A stretch of DNA of 52,408 nt from Telmatospirillum sp. (GTDB lineage: Bacteria; Pseudomonadota; Alphaproteobacteria; Rhodospirillales; Magnetospirillaceae): NCBI GenBank assembly GCA_009712185.1, contig WASQ01000110.1:1-52408 (forward strand). The letters are read 5' to 3'. The position numbers and the translations under genes are program-made. Positions 8,635-16,201 of this stretch are shown here, piece by piece (positions within the stretch are counted from its first letter, which is position 1; each line of letters starts with the position of its first letter). The notes beneath the pieces are model-generated. The model was not told the DNA's origin and made no database searches. It saw only the letters and a program-made list of their open reading frames with translations.

Positions 8635-9498
8635 TCATGGTGGCGTCCGGTCCAGCGTAAATCGGACCGGCACCTCGACGGTCATGGCCCCCTCGGGCGG
8701 CGGCGGAAAATCGTCGATGTCGCGGATGGTCCGGGTCGCCCCGTCGCGAAGGATGTCCTGGTCGGCGCCTCCGGTGACCAGGATGCTGTCCGCCAGCGGC
8801 AGTCCCTTGTCGTCGATCCTGAACCGCACGGTCACCGAACCGGTCAGGCGCAGACGGCGCGCCATCGGGGGATAAACCAGACGCCTCGCGATCATGTCCC
8901 TGATCCGGATGAGATAGGCGTCGATGCGCGACGCCCGGTCCGAGGGCGAACCGCCATGCGCGGCATCGCCGTTCGGGCCGGAAGGACCCGTCGCTGAATG
9001 AGGCGGAGGCCGGGCCCCGCCGTCCCCGGGACCGGTCGTGTCCGCAACCCGCGTTCCCGACAGGCCGGTCGGGGAGACATCGGGAGGGGCGACGTCCGGG
9101 GCGGGTGTCTTCCGGTTGACGGGGGGCGCCGGATTGTCGGTGCTCTCCGTCCGTTCCGCCGCCGCCCCGGGCGCGGGGGACGGCGACGGGACAGCGTGAC
9201 GGGCGCGGGGCACATCATGGCGGGGCGCCGGAGTGCGAGGTCGGGTCCCCGGTACGGCCTCCGTCCCGCCTGACGACGGAGAGGAGGCGTCTTCATGCGC
9301 TTGCGCCGGCGAATGGACGGCGGGCGGGACGCTGTCCGGATCCAGATCCGCAAAGACAAGGAACGCCGGGGCGGTCCTGTTCGCGAGTTCCGGTCCGGGC
9401 TCCGGGAACGAGAGTGCCGAGGCCATGGCCATGAGTCCCCCGTGCAACAGCAGGGACAACGCCGCTCCAGAAAGTCGTCCGGATCGGCGCTGTTCCAT
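8635..9498 (-). CDS. tonB: TonB energy-transducing protein
   Basis: This 287-residue protein has one N-terminal membrane anchor (about residues 11-29), a long Pro/Ser/Thr-rich periplasmic linker, and a C-terminal TonB domain from about residue 200. The domain has the typical YPPMARRLRLTGSVTVRF segment and a later DIDDFPPPPEG segment. It couples the inner-membrane proton motive force, through ExbB/ExbD encoded elsewhere, to the receptor. It starts five bases after the receptor stop, so it is probably dedicated to that receptor. The next gene on the strand begins about 95 bases later. Confidence 0.9.
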   Translation of the reverse strand: MEQRRSGRLSGAALSLLLHGGLMAMASALSFPEPGPELANRTAPAFLVFADLDPDSVPPAVHSPAQAHEDASSPSSGGTEAVPGTRPRTPAPRHDVPRARHAVPSPSPAPGAAAERTESTDNPAPPVNRKTPAPDVAPPDVSPTGLSGTRVADTTGPGDGGARPPPHSATGPSGPNGDAAHGGSPSDRASRIDAYLIRIRDMIARRLVYPPMARRLRLTGSVTVRFRIDDKGLPLADSILVTGGADQDILRDGATRTIRDIDDFPPPPEGAMTVEVPVRFTLDRTPP

Positions 9499-9503
9499 GC
9501 GAT

Positions 9504-11603
9504 TTAGAACTTCACTCTCAGGTTGGTGAAGATATTGCGTCCTTCGGCATTGTACCCATCCTCGATCTGATAGTTGGTGTCGAAGATGTTGTTGAGGCCG
9601 ACCTCGATATTGATCGCCTTCGTGATGTCATAGGCGATTTTGATATTCGCCACGGCCGCGTCGGCGCCGCGGTAATAGGTGTTCATGTTCGCGGCGCTCT
9701 GGAGCCAGCGTTTGCCGTTGAACTCGACGCTGGGAACCACGGACAGCCCCTCCAGCGGCCGCCAGTCGACATAGCCGAAGACATGATGGCGCGGGGTGTC
9801 GGTGGCGACCGCGACATGGTTCAGCACCTGACGCATCAGGTAGGAATAGTTGGCGCCGACATCGAGGGTCGGCAAAATCCGGGTCGACGCTTCCAGTTCG
9901 AAGCCGGCATGGTTTTCCGTGCCGATGTTCCGGTTCTGATTGTAGCTTTTACCGAGCGACGGGAAATAGACCGACACGGGTTCGATGGCGTCCATCATCC
10001 GGCTGTAGAAAACATTGGCGCCAAGATGGGTGCTGCCCAGGGTGTCGGCGATTCCGGTTTCCCAGTTCACCGATTTCTCGGGGCGCAGTGTGGGGTTGCC
10101 GGTCGACGTCCCGAACCGGCTGCTGAACATCTCGAACAGGGTGGGGAACCGGGTCCGTTCCGACAGGCTGGCATGGACGACGCCGGTGCCGCTGTAATGA
10201 TAGGCGACGGCCAGTTCCGGGTTGACGGCGCGTTTGTCGGCCGTCGGATAATTGACCAGGATGCCGTAAGGTGCCGGGACGACTCCCTTGATGGCCGGAA
10301 GGGTGTTCCAGTCGTCCGCCTTCAGCATCTGGCGGTAGTCGTAACTGGCGCCCAGGGTGATGTCCCAGGCCTGGGACGGATGAAAGATGTTTTCGAACGC
10401 GACGGAATAGGTGTTCTCGGCGTCTTCCAGCCAGGGCTGCTTGTACCACTGGCCGGGATTGCCATTGGTCTGCGCCTGTGAATTATGCTGGTCCCAGCGA
10501 TAATGGAAGGCCGTGCGCACCACATCCATGCCGCCCAGAAGGACCTTGCTGAGTTCGACACTGCCGCCGGCGGCGCGATCGTCATAGGTGCTGATCTGTG
10601 CCGACGTCGATTTCATGGTGTTGAAATTGGCGTTATCCCAGATGTCGAGCACATTGTAGAAGCGATCGTAATAGGCCCGGATCTTCACATAGGACCCCAG
10701 ATCGTCGATGGCTGTTTTCGACAGCCAGTAGACGCTCTGCTTGTCCCAGTCCGGCCAGGTCCAGAATTTGGCCTGCGACGCCGGCAGACGGGTGTCCTGG
10801 AAGGGGGTGTCCTTGTCGCCTTCCTGATGAATGACATTGATGCTGTATTCGTCGGTGGCATTCGGCGTGTAACCGACCTTGAAATTCACTTTGTAATCCT
10901 GCGATCCGGAATGGTCGCGGTTGCCTCCGTTCTCGAAGCTCCCCGGCTTGAAATCGTCGGACAGCCGCCAGTGGCTCCTGTAATTCTCGGTTCCGGATCC
11001 CTGGATGTACCAGTTGTCCTGCTTGCTGCCGGCGAAAATGTCGGTCACGATTCCGTTGTAGGCGCCGTTCTGATCGAAGCTGGCGCCGACCCGGGCATCG
11101 CCTTCGAAGGGGCGGGTGACCTGCCGGCTGACCAGATTGATCGCTCCGCCCAGAGCTCCCGGGCCGTCGATCACCGACGTGAAGCTTTTGGTCACCTGAA
11201 TTTCGGAGACATCGGCAGTCGCGAACCGGCCGAAATCGACCCGGTTGTCATAGGGCAGATAGATGGGGATGCCATCGATCGACAAGGGGACGCGCCAGCG
11301 GTCGAAGCCCCGAATCCAGATGTTGGTCTCGTTGCGTCCGCCGGCCAGACTGGTGGAAACGCCGGGAACCAGGGTGACGGCTTTGTCCAGGGTTTCGCGG
11401 TTGAACTGGCGGATATCGTCCTGGGTGATGGTCGTGCCGCCCAGCGAGGCGCTGTCGGGGCCGGGAGCCTGCACGGTGACCTGTCCCAGGTTGAACACTT
11501 TGCCGATATCGTCCGCGAACGCCGGCCCCATGGAAAAAAGCAATGCGGCAAGAGAGGTTCCGGCCCGGCAGGCGGGCCGGAGGGTTCGATCGGTTGATTT
11601 CAT
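9504..11603 (-). CDS. TonB-dependent outer-membrane receptor
   Basis: This 699-residue protein has a signal peptide cleaved after AFA near residue 30. A TonB-box-like GQVTVQA follows, then a plug domain (ITQDDIRQFN, DKAVTLVPGVS, NIWIRGFDRWRVPLSIDGIPIY, GPGALGGAINLVSRQ). The rest is a 22-strand-type beta barrel that ends in an aromatic residue (NLRVKF), as outer-membrane proteins do. The start at 11603 gives a normal signal peptide; a GTG at 11621 is possible. It is the first gene of the six-gene operon. The ligand is not shown by the sequence. Its operon partners and the ModE-like dyad upstream suggest a molybdenum or tungsten species, possibly chelated; a ferric siderophore is the main alternative. 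Confidence 0.92.
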   Translation of the reverse strand: MKSTDRTLRPACRAGTSLAALLFSMGPAFADDIGKVFNLGQVTVQAPGPDSASLGGTTITQDDIRQFNRETLDKAVTLVPGVSTSLAGGRNETNIWIRGFDRWRVPLSIDGIPIYLPYDNRVDFGRFATADVSEIQVTKSFTSVIDGPGALGGAINLVSRQVTRPFEGDARVGASFDQNGAYNGIVTDIFAGSKQDNWYIQGSGTENYRSHWRLSDDFKPGSFENGGNRDHSGSQDYKVNFKVGYTPNATDEYSINVIHQEGDKDTPFQDTRLPASQAKFWTWPDWDKQSVYWLSKTAIDDLGSYVKIRAYYDRFYNVLDIWDNANFNTMKSTSAQISTYDDRAAGGSVELSKVLLGGMDVVRTAFHYRWDQHNSQAQTNGNPGQWYKQPWLEDAENTYSVAFENIFHPSQAWDITLGASYDYRQMLKADDWNTLPAIKGVVPAPYGILVNYPTADKRAVNPELAVAYHYSGTGVVHASLSERTRFPTLFEMFSSRFGTSTGNPTLRPEKSVNWETGIADTLGSTHLGANVFYSRMMDAIEPVSVYFPSLGKSYNQNRNIGTENHAGFELEASTRILPTLDVGANYSYLMRQVLNHVAVATDTPRHHVFGYVDWRPLEGLSVVPSVEFNGKRWLQSAANMNTYYRGADAAVANIKIAYDITKAINIEVGLNNIFDTNYQIEDGYNAEGRNIFTNLRVKF

Positions 11604-11626
11604 TTGCTCTCTATCCCCCACCCCCT

Positions 11627-11649
11627 GGCCCCGGCTGGTGACCGGGGCC
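11627..11649 (-). promoter_or_regulatory. GC hairpin in the receptor leader
   Basis: GGCCCCGG (11627-11634) pairs with CCGGGGCC (11642-11649) around a 7-base loop. It lies about 24 bases before the receptor start codon, immediately upstream of the ribosome-binding region, so it could affect translation or act as an attenuator. It matches no riboswitch I recognise. Confidence 0.35.
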
Positions 11650-11759
11650 GTTTCACGACGATGATGTTCCGGACGTGCGACCGGTCCGGTTCCCCTGACG
11701 ATGGCAGTCCCGGTCCGGATGGCGGCCGGGATGGATCATGACGATGTCAAATGGCAATA

Positions 11760-11783
11760 TCGTTATATATATAAAATATACGA
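11760..11783 (-). promoter_or_regulatory. candidate ModE-type Mo-box upstream of the receptor operon
   Basis: The left half reads TCGTTATAT (11760-11768) and the right half ends ATATACGA (11776-11783), an imperfect dyad. The E. coli ModE operator has the form CGTTATAT, a spacer, then ATAACG-type inverse. On the minus strand it overlaps TATA-rich sequence that could serve as the -10 region, a position suited to repression by molybdate-bound ModE. The right half lacks one base against the left, so this is a candidate, not a firm site. It lies about 157 bases before the start codon. Confidence 0.45.
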
Positions 11784-12381
11784 CCACCACCAAAAAATGG
11801 TCATAAGGATTCCATATTGCACCATCAGCAGGTAACAATGATGGAGTGGTTTGGATAGTTCTGGTTATTGTCAAATGTATTTCGATAATGTTGCTGGTAT
11901 ATATGAAAATATGTTGCAGTATATCTATAAAAATAAAATGTTTTGTCCAAGGATTTGAAATTTATTAAGCAAAAATCATGAAATAATTTTCATATTATCA
12001 CTATCATTTTGGGGCTTTATTCGGGCGTCCTCACGGTCTGTTGCCAGCCGTTCCGGTTCCCAATTCCGACCGGGGTGTCAGCCGGCGAGGCCGGATCCAC
12101 ATTGGCCCGGCGTCAGCATCTGATAAGCCGGTCGCGGTTCGGCGCTTTGAGCGTCGGGGAAATCGTGAAATTGGATAGGGGGCGTTGCATTCGTCAGGGC
12201 AGACGCTGTCGCGGGGGCGCCAGGCCGGGGCGACCTGGTATGGACCGGCGTCGATCCACAGGCCGGACACGAACAAGCCGGTCGCCGACCAGCTCCCGTG
12301 TTCAGTCCGGGGGCCTCGATAAGCCCCTTGGGGCGGTTGAGCCTGGCTTCCGCCCGTACCAGGGGTTTCGGAGAAACCTGC

Positions 12382-12416
12382 CCGGGTGGCAATGGGACGT
12401 CCCCAGTGCCACCCGG
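12382..12416. repeat. strong inverted repeat with a nested palindrome
   Basis: CCGGGTGGCA (12382-12391) and TGCCACCCGG (12407-12416) form a perfect 10-bp stem. The 15-base loop itself contains TGGGACGTCCC, also self-complementary. A smaller hairpin, GGTTTC-GGA-GAAACC, sits just to its left. It lies about 75 bases beyond the stop of the chemoreceptor gene. It has no T-run, so it is not a classical terminator. Confidence 0.6.
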
Positions 12417-12491
12417 ATCACAGGCCGGGGCGGGATGCCCGCCGGCACCCCCGGAGGGCAGCCCGCCCCGATCGTCGGCCCGATAGCCGGG

Positions 12492-14174
12492 TCAGGCAGC
12501 GCGGATGCGGGCGACGAAGCGTTCGACTTCGCTCCCCAGGGTTTCCGATTGCCGCGACAGACGGGTGGCCGCGTCGAAGACACGGGCCGCGCCGGTGCCG
12601 GTTTCGCCGGCGGCGTCGGTGACGCCGGCGATGTTCGTTGCGACCTCGCGTGTGCCGGCCGCCGCCTGTTCGACATTGCGGGCGATTTCCGCGGTCGCGG
12701 CCCCCTGCTCCTCGACAGCCGCGGCAATGGCGCTGGCGATCTGATTGATTTCGGTAATGGTCTTGCTGATGGCGTGGATGGCCTCCACCGCCTCGCCCGT
12801 CGCGCTTTGAACGCCCGCGATATGCTGCGAGATCTCGTCGGTGGCTTTGGCGGTCTGGTTGGCGAGGTTTTTCACTTCGCCGGCCACCACGGCAAAACCC
12901 TTGCCCGCGTCGCCGGCGCGCGCCGCCTCGATGGTGGCGTTCAGCGCCAGGAGATTGGTCTGGCTCGCGATGTCATGGATCAGGCTGACGACATTGCCGA
13001 TCAGCTCGGCGGAATTGGCGAGACCGGCGACGATGTCGTTGGTCCGCGCGGCCTGCGCCACCGCGTCCTGCGAGATGCCCGCGGCGGAATTGACCTGACG
13101 GCCGATTTCCTGGATCGAGGAGGTCAGTTCCTCGGCGGCCGCCGCCACCGTCTGGACATTGGCGGTCGCGGCGTCGGACGCGGATGCCACCACGCCGGCC
13201 TGCCGGGATGCATCCTCGGCCACGGTCGACAGGGACCGCGCGGTTCCCTCGATGTCGCCGACGGCGTCAGACACCGTCCGGACCACGCCCCGGACGCTGT
13301 GTTCGAATTCGGTCGCCAGACCTTCCATCATCCGGCTTTTTTCCGCCTCGGCCCGGTCCTTTTCGCGCTCGCGGGACTGGCGCAGTTCCTGGGCTTCCCG
13401 GGCGGCGTCGCGCAGAACCGCGATGGACCGGCCGAGAACGCCGATTTCGTCGGCTCGTCCGATATCCTCCACCTCGACGGCGAAATCCTGACGCGCGATC
13501 CGCTCGGTGACGTCCGACAGGCGGCGCAGGGGGCCCGCGATCGTGCGGGCAAGAAGCCAGCCGCCGGTCAGAAGAAGCAAAGAGATCGGAAGGATGATCG
13601 CCGCATATTTCATCGCCTCATCCGCGAATTCGGCGTTCACATCATCGATGTAGATCCCTGTTCCGATCATCCACCCCCAGGGCGCGAACGGAACGGTCAG
13701 TCCCACCTTGTCGACGGCTTTGTCCGATCCCGCGCGGGGGAACTGATAGAACACCGGTTTGCCGCCAGACCGCCCGTTCTCCAGCATCTCGCGCACGAAC
13801 TGGCGGCCGGACGAGTCCGTCATGGTGATGACGTTCTGACCTTCGCGTTCCGGTTTCGGAGGCAGCAGCACATAGGTTCCGTCGTCGGTCAGAATGAAAA
13901 AATAATCGCCATGGCCGAAGCCCATGCGCCGGAGAACCTGGACGGCCATTTTCTGGGCGGTGGAACGGTCGAATTCGCCGGCATCGGCCCGCTCGGCAAA
14001 TCCTTTGATGACGTCGCGGGCGGCTTCCGACAGGCTGCGCACCTTATCGACCCGGTCCTCGATCATGCTCGTGCGCAGAAAGGTCAGGGCACAGGCCGTG
14101 AGCACCAAAAAGCCGGCAAGGCTGCCGGCGATCAGGGTGATGAGCTTTGCGGATATTCCGAGACGATGCTGCAT
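12492..14174 (-). CDS. methyl-accepting chemotaxis protein with an extracytoplasmic cache domain
   Basis: This is a 560-residue transmembrane chemoreceptor. TM1 is near residues 8-33. A single-cache periplasmic sensor follows (landmarks [18 protein letters not shown] and [19 protein letters not shown]), then TM2, a HAMP domain (about 200-260), a coiled region rich in Arg/Glu, and the MCP signalling domain with the hairpin tip [20 protein letters not shown]. The start at 14174 has GGGGAG upstream; a longer upstream start would place charged residues before TM1 and is less likely. The gene is alone on its strand between the LysR gene and the receptor operon. The ligand is unknown; cache domains often bind small carboxylates. 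Confidence 0.92.
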   Translation of the reverse strand: MQHRLGISAKLITLIAGSLAGFLVLTACALTFLRTSMIEDRVDKVRSLSEAARDVIKGFAERADAGEFDRSTAQKMAVQVLRRMGFGHGDYFFILTDDGTYVLLPPKPEREGQNVITMTDSSGRQFVREMLENGRSGGKPVFYQFPRAGSDKAVDKVGLTVPFAPWGWMIGTGIYIDDVNAEFADEAMKYAAIILPISLLLLTGGWLLARTIAGPLRRLSDVTERIARQDFAVEVEDIGRADEIGVLGRSIAVLRDAAREAQELRQSREREKDRAEAEKSRMMEGLATEFEHSVRGVVRTVSDAVGDIEGTARSLSTVAEDASRQAGVVASASDAATANVQTVAAAAEELTSSIQEIGRQVNSAAGISQDAVAQAARTNDIVAGLANSAELIGNVVSLIHDIASQTNLLALNATIEAARAGDAGKGFAVVAGEVKNLANQTAKATDEISQHIAGVQSATGEAVEAIHAISKTITEINQIASAIAAAVEEQGAATAEIARNVEQAAAGTREVATNIAGVTDAAGETGTGAARVFDAATRLSRQSETLGSEVERFVARIRAA

Positions 14175-14639
14175 GCTGTTCACTCCCCGCCGCGACCGGC
14201 CCGGTCTCCCCACCGGCCGGACCCGGATTGTTTTTTCCGTATTTGCCGAAGAAATATATCTATCGTGATAAACATTAAGACATGTTTTATCTCAGGGGAC
14301 AGTAAAACCGTTTTAGCCTATTGCGAACATCCCCAAACGGTGACGGGAAGCCATTATAATTTTTGCGGATTTATACGGCTTCATGCAGAACAAGCCCCGG
14401 GGCTGCCGGGCGTTCGCGGTGAAAATCCGACGGATCGATCCCGGGACCGGGAGGTGGCAGGGGCTCTGAAAAGATCGGTGGCGCCAAGCTCCCCGCCGGT
14501 GCCGGAGCGACGCCGAAGTTCCCCAATTCCACCGCTTTCGCGGCACAGTCCGGCAGGACCCGCGGAGGAATGTTTTTGTCAAGAGAGCGGGCGCGATCCG
14601 GTGGTGTGACGGGATATCGCGGAAATGCCGGACGGAGGA
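14175..14639. other. gene-free region between the LysR and chemoreceptor genes
   Basis: This is an upstream region for the chemoreceptor and a downstream region for lysR. The part near 14230-14370 is AT-rich and probably holds the chemoreceptor promoter. A small open frame on the minus strand (14313-14582) has a composition unlike a real protein and no family resemblance. I checked the GC-rich part (14390-14560) for cobalamin and FMN riboswitch cores and did not find them. Confidence 0.5.
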
Positions 14640-15539
14640 TCAGGCCTGCTCGGCCAGTTGCGACGCGACCGCGCGGGCCTCGGCCATCAGGGCGGCGGTC
14701 AGCGGGGGCTGGGGGTCACGGACGGAAACCACAAGGCCGATCAATGTGCTCATTTCCGGGGCGACGATCGGAATAGTCCGGAGATTCGAGGGGAAGGAGA
14801 GGGGTTCGGTCACGATTTTCGGCAAAATTGTCGACCACAGGCCGGATTTCAGATGGGTGGCCAGCGCCACCAGAGAGTTCGATTCGAGAATCGGATCGAC
14901 GTTGAGGCCGACCTCCTTGAAGATATGGTCGATGATCCGGCGGTTCTGCATGTCGGGTGTCAGGAGACACAGCGGCAGGCCGGCCACCTCTTCCCAGGTG
15001 ACGCTCTGCCGGTCTCCGACAGGGCCGTCGGCCGGCGTGACCAGATGATATCGCTCGCGGTAAAGAGGGATTTCGAGCACCCGTCCGACGGGCTCGTTGT
15101 CGAGATAGGTGAGGCCTGCGTCCGCCTCCAGATTGTCGAGCCGCGACAGGACCTCCGTCGAGGTGTGGGACGAAATCGTCAGTTTCACGCCGGCATGCTG
15201 ACGCCAGAAGGCGGCGGTAATTTTTGAAATGATCGGCAGCGAGGTCGGGACGACGGCCAGGCGCAGATGGCCTGTCAGCCCCTGCTTCATGGTCTCGATG
15301 TCCGCATGCATGGCCCGGGTGTCACCCACGATGCGCCGCGCCCACTCCAGAACGCGCTGTCCCTCCGGGGTGAAGCCGACGAACCGGGATCCGCGATCGA
15401 CGAGCGGAACGCCGAAATGGGACTCAAGCTGCTTGATCGCCAGGGACAGGTTGGGCTGCGACACTCCGCAGACCTGGGCGGCACGGCCGAAGTGCTGCTC
15501 CTGGGCCAAGGCGATGAGAAACTCGAGCTTTTCCTGCAT
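14640..15539 (-). CDS. LysR-family transcriptional regulator, FdsR-like
   Basis: This 299-residue protein has an N-terminal winged helix-turn-helix (ALAQEQHFGRAAQVCGVSQ, residues about 9-27, then LSLAIKQLESHFG) and a C-terminal effector-binding domain. The sequence around the helix-turn-helix resembles LysR proteins encoded next to NAD-dependent formate dehydrogenases (fds) in proteobacteria. That is recalled family knowledge. The ATG at 15539 gives the normal LysR N-terminus; the frame extends upstream but reads through promoter sequence. It lies between the chemoreceptor and the hydN-fdhF-hypA genes. With no FhlA or HyfR in the window, it is the best local candidate for formate-dependent control. 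Confidence 0.9.
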   Translation of the reverse strand: MQEKLEFLIALAQEQHFGRAAQVCGVSQPNLSLAIKQLESHFGVPLVDRGSRFVGFTPEGQRVLEWARRIVGDTRAMHADIETMKQGLTGHLRLAVVPTSLPIISKITAAFWRQHAGVKLTISSHTSTEVLSRLDNLEADAGLTYLDNEPVGRVLEIPLYRERYHLVTPADGPVGDRQSVTWEEVAGLPLCLLTPDMQNRRIIDHIFKEVGLNVDPILESNSLVALATHLKSGLWSTILPKIVTEPLSFPSNLRTIPIVAPEMSTLIGLVVSVRDPQPPLTAALMAEARAVASQLAEQA

Positions 15540-15641
15540 GGCGAACGGTCCATCCGGATGGGGCTGTGAAAGACGGGGGCAGTGGGGCTGGCGACAGGCG
15601 ATCGGACGGTGCATCCGCCGACAGCGGATGTGACCAAAAGT

Positions 15642-15647
15642 AATATA
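15642..15647 (-). promoter_or_regulatory. possible -10 element of the lysR promoter
   Basis: On the minus strand TATATT occurs about 105 bases before the lysR start, in the only AT-rich patch of the hypA-lysR gap. Between it and the gene lies a small hairpin, CATCCGC/GCGGATG (about 15611-15630). The -35 box is not clear. The gap itself (15540-15791) holds no gene. Confidence 0.3.
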
Positions 15648-15791
15648 ACAAATCTGTCCGGTCAGGCCAGAACCTGTGCGCCTTTTCGTGGCATTTCCAT
15701 GACTTGGATGCCCCATTTGTGTTGGGCGGAGGGCCTCTCCGGGGTCATTCCGCCAACCGGCGCGCGTCGTCGGGCTTGTCGCTCAAAGCTA

Positions 15792-16133
15792 TCAGAAAAC
15801 CTCCATGTCAATAAACCGGGAGGTGTTCCCTGCGATGATGTCGAGGCGCGGGGCGGCGCATCGGGGGCAGGGGGAGCGGCGGCTCTGGATGGCGCTTTCG
15901 CCGCCGCAGGAGGGGCAGCGTCCGACACCCGCGGGCCGTTCGATCTCAAGACGGGCTCCTTCGATGAAGGTTCCCCGTCCCAGCAATTCGAAGGCGACAT
16001 GAAGAGCCTCGGGCTCGATGTCGCTCAATGCGCCGATTTCCACGCGGATGCGGCGGATGCCCCGGAAGGAGCGGGTCCGGCGTTGCTGCTCGATCCGTTC
16101 CAGCAGCGTTTCGCAAAAGCCGATCTCGTGCAT
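15792..16133 (-). CDS. hypA: hydrogenase nickel incorporation protein HypA
   Basis: This 113-residue protein is the nickel-delivery chaperone for [NiFe] hydrogenase. It starts MHE, where His2 binds nickel in known HypA proteins, and has four zinc ligands, C73 and C76 (CPSC) and C89 and C92 (CPRC). Length and layout match HypA/HybF. It is the last of three genes (hydN, fdhF, hypA) on the minus strand, about 70 bases after the formate dehydrogenase stop. HypB, C, D, E and F are not in the window and must be encoded elsewhere. Confidence 0.95.
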   Translation of the reverse strand: MHEIGFCETLLERIEQQRRTRSFRGIRRIRVEIGALSDIEPEALHVAFELLGRGTFIEGARLEIERPAGVGRCPSCGGESAIQSRRSPCPRCAAPRLDIIAGNTSRFIDMEVF

Positions 16134-16201
16134 GTCGTGAACGCCCCTGCAAAAAGACCGTCCCGGGGTGGCGCAACCCCCCCGGGACCGGTGTCAGGTC
16201 A

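Larger units (their letters stand above)
11604..12491. other. gene-free region upstream of the receptor operon and downstream of the chemoreceptor
   Basis: I see no supportable gene here. The part next to the receptor (11604-11740) is the GC-rich leader with a strong hairpin. 11740-12005 is markedly AT-rich and holds the ModE-like dyad and likely promoter sequences. 12010-12491 is GC-rich again, with two hairpins (12364-12378 and 12382-12416). The frames open in that block are short and resemble nothing I know; it could be the remains of a gene or a structured RNA. Confidence 0.6.

Noticed and set aside
14390-14560. Possible riboswitch (cobalamin or FMN) in the gap before the chemoreceptor
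   Set aside because: A stretch GGTGAAAATCCGACGG looked suggestive, but the conserved core boxes of either class are absent and the neighbouring genes do not fit.
12009-14609. Very long open frame on the + strand (about 866 codons)
   Set aside because: It lies opposite the well-supported chemoreceptor gene and has the Gly/Arg-rich composition of an antisense shadow in GC-rich DNA.
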